Notes: a model not told the origin generated them from the letters alone. A DNA stretch of 9,111 nucleotides from G039029935 sp039029935 (GCA_039029935.1 JBCCFC010000501.1:1-9111), one strand, 5' to 3'; shown: positions 1-6,276, counted from the stretch's first letter. Numbers and translations are program-made.

Positions 1-15
1 ATTATTTTAAGCAAG

Positions 16-243
16 ATGAATTTACAAACACAGAATTGCATAAATCAACAATCAACAATCAACAATTTAGCTGTTGATTTATTTGTGTTTGCATCAGACT
101 CACGCCTTGAGACAGGTTGTGGGTCTTTTTATTTTACAGCTTCATTTAATACGCAATATTTTGGTTACTATTACTTTAGTAACAAATCACTGTTGCCATC
201 TTGTGCAGGGGATTGTTTGAGTGAATCGAGGCTGTTCGGATAG
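16..243 (+). CDS. Candidate Phe/Tyr-rich leader peptide (uncertain ORF)
   Basis: This is an open frame of 75 codons in the otherwise gene-free leader upstream of aroH. Its striking part is codons 127-177, where 10 of 17 residues are Phe or Tyr, ending in YFGYYYF (157-177). It has no Trp. It ends at TAG 241-243, just before the strong terminator at 267-309. Known Phe/Tyr attenuators (for example E. coli pheL) use such runs to sense charged tRNA. Weaknesses: the ATG at 16 has no good Shine-Dalgarno sequence, the only later in-frame alternative is GTG 85 (52 codons) and it has none either, the frame runs through a terminator-like hairpin at 96-130, and AT-rich DNA yields TTT/TAT codons by chance. 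Translation of the aromatic stretch is therefore plausible but not shown. Confidence 0.3.
   Translation: MNLQTQNCINQQSTINNLAVDLFVFASDSRLETGCGSFYFTASFNTQYFGYYYFSNKSLLPSCAGDCLSESRLFG
41..81. repeat. AT-rich inverted repeat containing three tandem ATCAACA units
   Basis: The heptamer ATCAACA is repeated three times without gaps at 44-64. The 10-bp arms TAAATCAACA (41-50) and TGTTGATTTA (72-81) are perfectly complementary. Shorter outer arms AAACACA (26-32) and TGTGTTT (84-90) extend the symmetry. It could be an operator, part of the leader RNA fold, or a simple-sequence expansion. Nothing identifies a binding protein. Confidence 0.5.
96..135 (+). terminator. Terminator-like hairpin in the leader
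   Basis: AGACTCAC (96-103) pairs with GTGGGTCT (119-126) with one G-U pair. An inner CTTG/CAGG helix (106-109/113-116) closes a 3-nt loop. The helix is followed by the T-rich run 126-135. It may terminate a gene lying before the window, or be one of the alternative folds of the aroH leader RNA. Confidence 0.5.
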
Positions 244-309
244 AGACTCAATTACAGACAAGCTCAACGAGGGTGTGAAATGGCAACATTTCCGCTCTCG
301 TTTTTTTTT
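127..309 (+). promoter_or_regulatory. Putative transcription attenuator of the aromatic operon
   Basis: The elements lie in the order expected for ribosome-mediated attenuation. First comes a Phe/Tyr codon cluster (127-177), overlapped by a 7-bp hairpin (164-170/177-183). Next is TGTTGCCAT (191-199), perfectly complementary over 9 nt to 280-288 in the upper stem and loop of the terminator. Then comes a small hairpin TTGAGT/ACTCAA (217-222/246-251) that can nest inside that pairing, and finally the terminator itself (267-309). A ribosome stalled on YFGYYYF would leave 191-199 free to pair with 280-288 and break the terminator, so the operon would be read. A ribosome running to the stop at 241-243 would favour the terminator. 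No promoter could be recognised with confidence, and the leader start codon is weak. Confidence 0.45.
267..309 (+). terminator. Strong intrinsic terminator upstream of aroH
   Basis: The arm 267-282 pairs with 287-301 in 15 base pairs, two of them G-U, with T276 bulged. A GCAA (GNRA) tetraloop at 283-286 closes it, and nine Ts follow at 301-309. It sits about 130 nt before the aroH start and has no upstream gene in the window to terminate, which suggests attenuation. The mutually exclusive pairing of 280-288 with 191-199 supports this. Confidence 0.85.
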
Positions 310-441
310 GGAAAAAATTATGGCTACTTGAACTTTCTGGGGTAAGACCATTCCACAGAATAAATTGCCCAAGAACAATTCCTGGAAGGGGTGACGGATA
401 GCCAAAATTCTTAAACCTATCAAATCAAAGGAGACATATTT
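310..441. other. Untranslated region between leader terminator and aroH
   Basis: I see no gene here. It contains a small imperfect hairpin (TTCTG 335-339 with CAGAA 356-360), one copy of the TTCCNRGAAGGGG motif at 379-391, and the strong aroH ribosome binding site AAAGGAGA at 427-434, seven bases before ATG. No convincing -35/-10 pair was found. Confidence 0.6.
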
Positions 442-879
442 ATGGTTTGTCGCGGTGTACGCGGTGCAACAACGGTTGAAACAACAGATAGAGAGTCTGT
501 TTTGCAGGCCACGCGTGAGTTGCTTGCCATCATGATTCGACTGAATGAAATCAACAGCGAAGATGTTGCCAGTGCTATATTTACAACTACAGTAGATGTT
601 ACATCGGTTTTCCCGGCTCTCGCCGCTCGCCAATTGGGGTGGATGGATGTGCCGTTGATGTGTGGGAATGAAATTGATGTGCCGGGGGCTTTGCCTAAAT
701 GTATTCGTATCATGCTCCACTGGAACACAACCAAGGGGCAGAAGGAAATTCAAAATGTTTATCTGCGTGACGCGATACGGTTGCGACCGGACAAACATCT
801 GGTTTTGTCAGAAGAGGATATGACCTTGCTTAATCAGTGGATTGACGAACAACTTACTATCTGGCAACAAACGCAATAA
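442..879 (+). CDS. aroH: Chorismate mutase, monofunctional AroH type
   Basis: It rearranges chorismate to prephenate in the cytoplasm, the branch point for phenylalanine and tyrosine. The 145-residue protein matches the small trimeric AroH family typified by Bacillus subtilis rather than the helical AroQ type. It opens with CRGVRGATTVE (Arg7 equivalent to the active-site Arg7). CGNEIDVPG carries Cys74 and Glu77, KCIRIML carries Arg89, VYLRDA carries Tyr107, and Arg115 lies in RLRPD. These correspond to the B. subtilis residues Cys75, Glu78, Arg90, Tyr108 and Arg116. The start is set by AAAGGAGA seven bases upstream. It is the first gene of the operon and supplies prephenate to the pheA and tyrA products, neither of which carries a mutase domain. 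The upstream terminator/attenuator probably controls its expression. Confidence 0.93.
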   Translation: MVCRGVRGATTVETTDRESVLQATRELLAIMIRLNEINSEDVASAIFTTTVDVTSVFPALAARQLGWMDVPLMCGNEIDVPGALPKCIRIMLHWNTTKGQKEIQNVYLRDAIRLRPDKHLVLSEEDMTLLNQWIDEQLTIWQQTQ

Positions 880-906
880 GAATAGAACACGGAAATAAAT
901 ATCCAT

Positions 907-971
907 ACTTCCAAGAAGGGGTATAATGCACTTTGGCATAGTTCGTATCGATCACCCCCCTTCCTGGAAGT
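907..971. repeat. Inverted repeat between aroH and pheA
   Basis: Arms 907-921 and 957-971 (ACTTCCAAGAAGGGG and CCCCTTCCTGGAAGT) are 15 bp with one mismatch, around a 35-nt spacer. No T run follows, so it is not a standard terminator. It could be a processing or stability element or a protein-binding site. A TATAAT lies at 922-927 inside the spacer, but no matching -35 was seen. Each arm is a copy of a motif also found at 379-391. Confidence 0.6.
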
Positions 972-993
972 GAACTAAATAGGAGAGAGAAAA

Positions 994-1860
994 ATGACGA
1001 TTGTCGCATTCCAAGGGGAACATGGGGCTTATTCAGAAGAGGCCGTTCGTCAACATTTCGGACCAGACGTAGAACCATTGCCCTGTCGCGCCTTTGAGCA
1101 TATCTTCAAGGCTATCGAAACGGGCAAAGCAGATTATGGCGCATTGCCCATAGAAAACTCGACGGCTGGCAGTATCAATAAGGCGTTTGACCTACTCTTG
1201 GACCGTGATTTGCGTGTGAGTGGTGAGATCAAACTGCATGTGCGTCACAGTTTGATGACCTTGCCCGAAAATGTGGGACATGTACGTGAAATCCGTAGTC
1301 ATCACCAAGCATTGGCACAATGTGAAACCTATCTGAATCGACATGGCTACCGAGCAGTCCCTTGGTATGACACATCGGGTGCGGCCAAAGATTTGGCGGC
1401 TGAACCTGCCGAAGGTGTGGCCGTCATCGCCAGCAAACTAGCGGCCAAATATCACAATCTTGAAATTATTGACGAAGGTATTGAGGATATTCAGAACAAC
1501 TACACACGCTTTTTTGTAGTAGGCAAAGATTTTGCCTCAAGAACCAGTCAAGCCAAAACATCGGTTGTCTTTGCTGTGCCGGACACGCCAAGGGCGTTGT
1601 TTGCAGTGTTGCGCGAATTTGCCGAGCGCGATATCAACCTGACGAAGCTCGAAAGCCGCCCACGCCGCAACCGTCCTTGGCAATATGTCTTTTATGTTGA
1701 TTTTGATGGACATTATCAAGATGACCATGTGAAGGATGCCCTTGTGGGCGCATTGAGCCATTCAGCTTTTCTCAAACTTTTGGGTAGCTATCCAGCGGCT
1801 GAGGTGACGCAGGCTGGTGTGGAAGAAGAAATGGCACAAGAAGTGTCTTTGCAAATTTAA
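994..1860 (+). CDS. pheA: Prephenate dehydratase
   Basis: It decarboxylates and dehydrates prephenate to phenylpyruvate, the last dedicated step before transamination to phenylalanine. The 288-residue protein is the stand-alone bacterial form. The catalytic PDT domain covers about residues 2-178, with FQGEHGAYSEEA near the N-terminus, LPIENSTAGS (51-60) and the catalytic NYTRFFV motif (Thr171, Arg172, Phe173). A C-terminal ACT regulatory domain (about 188-267) carries PRALFAVL and the ESRP motif (220-223), which in the family binds phenylalanine for feedback control. There is no chorismate mutase domain, consistent with aroH next door. The start has AGGAGA at 981-986. The C-terminal tail after the ACT domain is acidic. 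aroF follows after only 19 bases, so the two are cotranscribed. Confidence 0.95.
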   Translation: MTIVAFQGEHGAYSEEAVRQHFGPDVEPLPCRAFEHIFKAIETGKADYGALPIENSTAGSINKAFDLLLDRDLRVSGEIKLHVRHSLMTLPENVGHVREIRSHHQALAQCETYLNRHGYRAVPWYDTSGAAKDLAAEPAEGVAVIASKLAAKYHNLEIIDEGIEDIQNNYTRFFVVGKDFASRTSQAKTSVVFAVPDTPRALFAVLREFAERDINLTKLESRPRRNRPWQYVFYVDFDGHYQDDHVKDALVGALSHSAFLKLLGSYPAAEVTQAGVEEEMAQEVSLQI

Positions 1861-1879
1861 AGAAAAAAGGATTGTAGAT

Positions 1880-2896
1880 ATGATTATCGTCATGAAAAAG
1901 AATGCCACACAGCCGCAAATCGAAGCAGTTGTGCATAGGATTGAATCACTGAACAAAAAAGTTCACCTTAGTCGCGGTGAGTCACGCACGATTGTGGGTG
2001 TCATTGGTGCGGATGAGCATTTGATTGAAAACCATGCCTTTGATGTGCTTGAGGGCGTGGAAAAAAGTATGCGCATCATGAAACCGTATAAACTGGCAAG
2101 TCGTGATTTCGCACCGGAGGATAGCCTGATTCATGTCAATGATGTTACCATCGGTGGCGAGAAAATTGTTGTGATGGCAGGGCCATGCAGCGTCGAGAGT
2201 CGTGAACAGATTCTGGAAACCGCCCATGCACTGAAAGATGCTGGAGCCAGTATTCTACGCGGTGGCGCATTCAAACCACGCACCAGCCCCTACAGTTTCC
2301 AAGGCTTGGGTGAAGATGGACTGCGCTACCTTGCCGAGGCACGTGAGCAGACAGGGATGCCCATCATCACCGAAGTCATGAATACAGAGGATATTGAGCT
2401 AATCAACGAATATACCGATATCTTTCAGGTCGGCGCACGGAACAGCCAAAACTACCCGCTATTAACGGCTCTCGGTCGTACGAACAAGTCTGTCTTTGTC
2501 AAGCGTGGCATGAGTAGTCGTGTACAGGATTTACTGATGAGCGCAGAATACGTTCTTAGCGGTGGCAACATGAACGTCATGGTCTGCGAGCGCGGTATCC
2601 GTACCTTTGAAACAGCCACCCGTAACACCTTTGACATCAACGCCATTCCTGTGATCAAAGAGCTTTCCCATCTGCCTGTTGTGGCCGACCCTGCACATGG
2701 CACAGGCAAAGCCGACTACGTGCCAAGCATCGCCAGAGCCGCTATTGCTGCTGGTGCGGATGCATTGATGCTCGAAGTTCATCCTGACCCAGCCAATGCC
2801 TGGAGTGACGGGGCGCAAAGTTTGACGCCAGCACAATTTAAAAAGACAATGGGTGAACTGCGGCTGATTGCCCAAGCTGTGGGTCGCGAGATATAA
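1880..2896 (+). CDS. aroF: 3-deoxy-7-phosphoheptulonate synthase, type I-beta with N-terminal regulatory domain
   Basis: It condenses phosphoenolpyruvate and erythrose 4-phosphate to DAHP, the entry step of the shikimate pathway. The 338 residues align end to end with the Thermotoga maritima enzyme. An N-terminal ferredoxin/ACT-like domain (about 1-70) mediates Tyr/Phe feedback in that enzyme. The barrel follows, with AGPCSVESRE, LRGGAFKPRTSPYSFQG, QVGARN and CERGIRTFE. The metal ligands are visible as Cys103, His273, Glu299 and Asp310. The usual DPSH motif reads DPAH (Ser to Ala at 272), a mild deviation. An upstream in-frame extension to 1817 would overlap pheA. I chose ATG 1880 because it lies nine bases after an AAAAAAGG ribosome site and gives the family N-terminus. 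Confidence 0.95.
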   Translation: MIIVMKKNATQPQIEAVVHRIESLNKKVHLSRGESRTIVGVIGADEHLIENHAFDVLEGVEKSMRIMKPYKLASRDFAPEDSLIHVNDVTIGGEKIVVMAGPCSVESREQILETAHALKDAGASILRGGAFKPRTSPYSFQGLGEDGLRYLAEAREQTGMPIITEVMNTEDIELINEYTDIFQVGARNSQNYPLLTALGRTNKSVFVKRGMSSRVQDLLMSAEYVLSGGNMNVMVCERGIRTFETATRNTFDINAIPVIKELSHLPVVADPAHGTGKADYVPSIARAAIAAGADALMLEVHPDPANAWSDGAQSLTPAQFKKTMGELRLIAQAVGREI

Positions 2897-2909
2897 TGTG
2901 GGTCGGTAG

Positions 2910-3020
2910 GTCAGCTTGTCAGGGGGTCAGCACTTCGGCGGGTCAGCACTTCAGTCTGACAAGCTGACAAGCTGACAAGCTGATAGCTGACAAGCTGATA
3001 GCTGACAAGCTGACTCACTG
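2910..3020. repeat. CTGACAAG tandem array with inverted copy, aroF-tyrA spacer
   Basis: Plus-strand units of CTGACAAG start at 2956, 2964, 2972, 2987 and 3002, interleaved with 7-base CTGATAG units at 2980 and 2995, and decay into CTGACTCACTG at 3010-3020. Upstream, GTCAGCTTGTCAG (2910-2922) is the exact reverse complement of CTGACAAGCTGAC (2956-2968), so the RNA can form a 13-bp stem. Between them GGTCAGCACTTC occurs twice (2925-2936 and 2941-2952). No ORF uses this spacer. It looks like a slippage-expanded intergenic repeat that may also act as an mRNA structure between aroF and tyrA. Confidence 0.85.
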
Positions 3021-3062
3021 ATTACAAAATAACAAATCACCAACCAGAATGGATGATACTTT

Positions 3063-3962
3063 ATGTCAAACGTACTGCCTAAATCACAACAAAAAAAATT
3101 GAAGGATTGTAGCGTTACAATCGTGGGGCTGGGGTTGATGGGGGCCAGTTTATGTATGGATTTGAGCCAGAACCATCTCTGTCGCGAAGTTCGTGGGGTT
3201 GCGCGGCGCACAGAGACAGTGATGCAGGCATTCTTTGCCGAGGCCGTCAACCTTGCTACCGATGATCTGGAGACAGGCATTCAGGGTGCAGATATTGTTA
3301 TTTTTTGCACACCTGTTAAGACGATTATATCAATGCTCGAAGACATTGGCTCTAAGCTTTGGCCCGGTACAATTGTTATGGACATGGGCAGCACCAAAGC
3401 CGAAATCTGCGAGGCACTAGACACATTGCCAGAGCATGTACAGCCTATTGGTGCTCATCCAATGGCAGGCAAGGAAACGGCAGGGTTCACATCCGCAGAA
3501 ACGGGTCTCTATCACAACGCTACATGGGTGCTCTCACCACTGGAACGAACATCACCAGAGACAGTCAACTTGGCAACCGAACTTGTTGAGGCCGTTGGGG
3601 CCAATCCAGTTGTATTGGAACCAGCGCGCCATGACCGCCTGGTTGCCAGCATCAGCCATCTGCCCTATCTCGCTGCCAGTGCCTTTGTCGATTGTGTCAC
3701 AGGTGTGGGCAACGATGACCCAATGGTGTGGGAACTTGCCGCTGGTGGGTTCCGTGATACAAGCCGTGTGGCGGCCAGCGACACACGCATGTTTGTTGAT
3801 ATCCTACAGACCAACCGTTTGGTTGTGCTGGAGCAGTTGGCGTGTTTTATCGATCATCTGCAAGAGATGCAAGGGTTATTGGCTGAAAGCGAGTTTGAAA
3901 CATTGCGCAAAAAGCTGGATGGTTCTAAGATAGTGCGCAGTAATTGGACGAAGTATTCGTAG
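3063..3962 (+). CDS. tyrA: Prephenate (or arogenate) dehydrogenase
   Basis: It oxidatively decarboxylates prephenate to 4-hydroxyphenylpyruvate (or arogenate to tyrosine) with NAD(P). The 299 residues carry a Rossmann N-terminus with GLGLMGASL (22-30), DMGSTKAEI (107-115), the substrate-binding IGAHPMAGKETAGF (129-142), DRLVASISHLPYLAA with His199, and AAGGFRDTSRVA (226-237) in the helical dimerisation domain. There is no ACT or chorismate mutase domain, so it is the short form. Cofactor and substrate preference cannot be told from sequence alone. ATG 3063 is the only sensible start, with GGATGA at 3051-3056 as a weak ribosome site. It follows the repeat-rich spacer, and its TAG stop overlaps the GTG start of the next gene by one base (TAGTG). 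Confidence 0.93.
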   Translation: MSNVLPKSQQKKLKDCSVTIVGLGLMGASLCMDLSQNHLCREVRGVARRTETVMQAFFAEAVNLATDDLETGIQGADIVIFCTPVKTIISMLEDIGSKLWPGTIVMDMGSTKAEICEALDTLPEHVQPIGAHPMAGKETAGFTSAETGLYHNATWVLSPLERTSPETVNLATELVEAVGANPVVLEPARHDRLVASISHLPYLAASAFVDCVTGVGNDDPMVWELAAGGFRDTSRVAASDTRMFVDILQTNRLVVLEQLACFIDHLQEMQGLLAESEFETLRKKLDGSKIVRSNWTKYS

Positions 3963-5299
3963 TGTCACATATTCAAATTAACACATCCAAACCATTGAAT
4001 GGGCAATGCCGCGTCCCCGGTGATAAATCCATCAGCCACCGCTCCGCCATCTTTGCTGCCATAGCCGGAGGCCCCAGCCGCATTCATAATTTCTTTGATG
4101 GACCAAGTTGCTTGGCAACACTCAGTGTTCTGGGTGAGCTAGGCATCCAAATGAATAAAATTGCCACAGGCACGGCATCGACGGGACTGTTGGTGCATGG
4201 CAAGGGTATCGACGGACTTCAGGAATCGACCAACATCCTGAACTGTGGAGAATCGGGCGAGACACCTGAGTTGATGATGGGATTGCTTGTAGGACAGCCA
4301 TTTAACAGCTTTCTGGATGGTAGCGGCTCACTTAAATGGCATCCAATGGATCGCATCATTGCGCCACTTAAGGGCATGGGGGCGCAGGTGATTGGTCGGC
4401 AAGATGGCAAGTATGTACCGTTGGGCATTCAACGGCGCCGACTCAATGCGGTAGAATATAGCTTGCCTGTTGCCAGCGCACAGGTGAAAAGCGCGCTTTT
4501 GCTGGCAGGAATGTATGCGCGTGGCTTGACCATCATCCGCGAGCCAAGCCTGTCACAGGATCATACCGAGCGGATGCTTAAGGCGATGAATGCACCCGTT
4601 GAAAGTTTGGGCAGTACCATTCGTGGCAACACCATTTATATCGAAATGCCGAGTAAGGCGTTGTCACCGCTGGAGTTTACGATTCCAGGGGACATTTCAA
4701 CAACAGCCTTTCTGCTAGTGGCCGCCTCCATTGTGCCGGACAGCCGTGTCACCATTTTGAGTGTTGGTATCAACCCGACACGTACTGGCATCGTGGAGGC
4801 ATTACGCGAGATGGGAGCGAACATCGTCTATAAAAATGAACGGACTGAAGCTGGTGAGCCTATTGCCGACCTTGACGTGACCTATAGCGAACTGCGAGGA
4901 ACAATTTTGGGCGGGCGACAGATTTTGAGTATGATTGATGAATTGCCTGCGCTTGCGGTTGCGGCAACACAGGCGTATGGCAAAACGGTTGTGCAGGATG
5001 TCCGTGAGTTGCGCGGGGCAGAGACAGAGCGCATTGCCTCGCTTGTAGGTCTTCTGCAAAAAATGGGTGCCTATGTTGAGCCAACCAGTGACGGGTTTGC
5101 CATTACCGGGCCAACAACCCTGCGGGGAAATTTGATTGAATCACATAATGATGCGCTGCTAACAATGGCGGCAACCGTCGCCGGGTTGGCGGCCAAAGGG
5201 TCAACGTATATCTATGGGGCAGAACGCATCAACCATCATTTCCCTGGCTTTGACACAACGCTCCAAGCCTTGGGCGCAGATTTAGAAACGATACAATAA
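3962..5299 (+). CDS. aroA: AroA (EPSP synthase) homologue with altered active site
   Basis: Homologues transfer enolpyruvyl from PEP to shikimate 3-phosphate. The 445 residues have the full two-domain fold: PGDKSISHR (19-27, with Lys22, Ser23, Arg27), VASAQVKSALLLAG (170-183), IPGDISTTAF, NPTRTG (271-276) and MIDELPALAVAA (Asp326). Several near-invariant positions differ. NCGNSGTTMR reads NCGESGETPE (94-103, Arg to Glu). The Arg before PM in the second signature is His127. ELRVKESDRI reads ELRGAETERI (Lys to Ala353). SHGDHR reads SHNDAL (394-399, His-Arg to Ala-Leu). The C-terminal Lys/Asp site before FPGF is His425-His426. The frame is intact, so this is not a frameshift. It may be a divergent EPSP synthase, or a paralogue acting on shikimate 3-phosphate or a similar substrate without PEP. 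GTG 3962 is preferred to TTG 3944 because it overlaps the tyrA stop and gives the usual N-terminal length. Confidence 0.85.
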   Translation: MSHIQINTSKPLNGQCRVPGDKSISHRSAIFAAIAGGPSRIHNFFDGPSCLATLSVLGELGIQMNKIATGTASTGLLVHGKGIDGLQESTNILNCGESGETPELMMGLLVGQPFNSFLDGSGSLKWHPMDRIIAPLKGMGAQVIGRQDGKYVPLGIQRRRLNAVEYSLPVASAQVKSALLLAGMYARGLTIIREPSLSQDHTERMLKAMNAPVESLGSTIRGNTIYIEMPSKALSPLEFTIPGDISTTAFLLVAASIVPDSRVTILSVGINPTRTGIVEALREMGANIVYKNERTEAGEPIADLDVTYSELRGTILGGRQILSMIDELPALAVAATQAYGKTVVQDVRELRGAETERIASLVGLLQKMGAYVEPTSDGFAITGPTTLRGNLIESHNDALLTMAATVAGLAAKGSTYIYGAERINHHFPGFDTTLQALGADLETIQ

Positions 5300-5302
5300 G
5301 AA

Positions 5303-6244
5303 ATGAGCAATACCATGCAAACACCAGAAAAAAACATAATAGCGAAAACCATCACGGGTAAAACCAACATCGTTGGGCTGATTGGCTGGCCCGTCAGCCA
5401 TAGTATCAGCCCGCCGATGCATAATGCTGCCTTCGCCGAGTTGGGGCTAGATTGGTGCTATGTCCCCTTTCCTGTACGGGGAGATTCAACCAACACAGGC
5501 TCAAATGAAATGGTCGAAAAAGCAGTGTATGGTCTAGTCGGGTTGGGGATACGTGGCAGCAATGTGACTGTACCCCACAAGCAGGCTGTCATGCCTTTTA
5601 TGGATCACCTGACCGATGCAGCCAAGGCGATTGGTGCAGTCAACACAATTCGCGTTGAGGAGGATGGGACGCTATTAGGGGACAACACGGACGGACGTGG
5701 CTTTATCGCTGATTTGCGTGATCATGGCGTGGACCCTGCTGGCAAGCGGGCGTTGGTCTTGGGGGCTGGCGGCTCGGCCCGTGCAGTGGTCTTTGGATTG
5801 GCCGAGGCAGGTTGCAAAGCCGTCACGATTCGTAACCGCACCGTCAGTAAGGCTGAGGAGTTGGCCGCAGCAATGACACCATATTTCCCGAACTGCGCCA
5901 TCACTGCCCAAACAAATAGTGATTCTACAGCGACACTGGTGGCTGCAAATAACGAAGCTGATTTGGTGATCAACAGCACTTCACTGGGCATGACACCCCA
6001 TGTCGAGACCATGCCCTGGCATGAGGATGTCGCCTTTCGCCCCGACCAAGTGTTATACGATTTGGTCTACAACCCACCTGTGACACGCATTATGCAACAT
6101 GCGCAGACAGGTGGTGCGCAGGCGATTTGTGGGCTAGGCATGTTGGTTTGGCAAGGTGCCATTGCCTTTGAATTATGGACACATCAGGAGGCTCCAGCCG
6201 AGGTCATGCGCCAGACGGTGGAGACGATCTTTGCAAATAAATAG
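5303..6244 (+). CDS. aroE: Shikimate dehydrogenase
   Basis: It reduces 3-dehydroshikimate to shikimate with NADPH. The 313-residue protein begins with a 20-residue non-conserved tail. It then has VGLIGWPVSHSISPPMHNAAF (shikimate binding, with two SxS serines), GSNVTVPHK with catalytic Lys93, GAVNT, and GDNTDGRGF with catalytic Asp130. The cofactor domain has GAGGSARAV (154-162) and NRT (178-180), the NADP-type signature, and it ends with CGLGMLVWQGAIAFELW. All key residues are present, in contrast to the neighbouring aroA product. It is four bases after the aroA stop with no clear Shine-Dalgarno sequence, so translational coupling is likely. ATG 5315 is an alternative start, since the first residues are not conserved. 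Its stop codon lies inside a hairpin that precedes trpB. Confidence 0.94.
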   Translation: MSNTMQTPEKNIIAKTITGKTNIVGLIGWPVSHSISPPMHNAAFAELGLDWCYVPFPVRGDSTNTGSNEMVEKAVYGLVGLGIRGSNVTVPHKQAVMPFMDHLTDAAKAIGAVNTIRVEEDGTLLGDNTDGRGFIADLRDHGVDPAGKRALVLGAGGSARAVVFGLAEAGCKAVTIRNRTVSKAEELAAAMTPYFPNCAITAQTNSDSTATLVAANNEADLVINSTSLGMTPHVETMPWHEDVAFRPDQVLYDLVYNPPVTRIMQHAQTGGAQAICGLGMLVWQGAIAFELWTHQEAPAEVMRQTVETIFANK

Positions 6245-6276
6245 AAGTTTGACTTTTGTCAAAAGCCGAACTTCTA
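6242..6276 (+). repeat. Intercistronic hairpin between aroE and trpB
   Basis: TAGAAGTT (6242-6249, including the aroE stop codon) pairs perfectly with AACTTCTA (6269-6276). An inner CTTTTG/CAAAAG (6253-6258/6260-6265) adds symmetry with a very tight loop. There is no T run downstream, so termination is not expected. It may stabilise or punctuate the mRNA between the aro and trp parts of the operon. Confidence 0.6.

Noticed and set aside
180..310. T-box riboswitch in the leader, since AACGAGGGTG pairs with CGCTCTCGTT as in T-box terminators.
   Set aside because: The diagnostic AGGGTGGNACCGCG antiterminator core is missing (the sequence reads AGGGTGTGAAATGG), and no stem I with a specifier loop could be recognised in the short upstream stretch. 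The 9-nt pairing with 191-199 is a better fit to the sequence.
187..798. Minus-strand open frame of 203 codons.
   Set aside because: It runs antisense through the terminator and most of aroH, has no recognisable domain, and aroH on the plus strand has clear family motifs and a strong ribosome site.
1817..1879. N-terminal extension of aroF overlapping pheA.
   Set aside because: The extension is lysine-rich and non-conserved, overlaps the pheA C-terminus in another frame, and lacks a ribosome site. The Thermotoga-like N-terminus begins at ATG 1880.
2531..2875. Minus-strand open frames inside aroF, aroA and trpB.
   Set aside because: All are shadows of well-supported plus-strand genes and show no family motifs or ribosome sites.
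2956..3014. CRISPR array.
   Set aside because: Units are only 7-8 bases and directly adjacent, with no unique spacers, so it is a simple tandem repeat.
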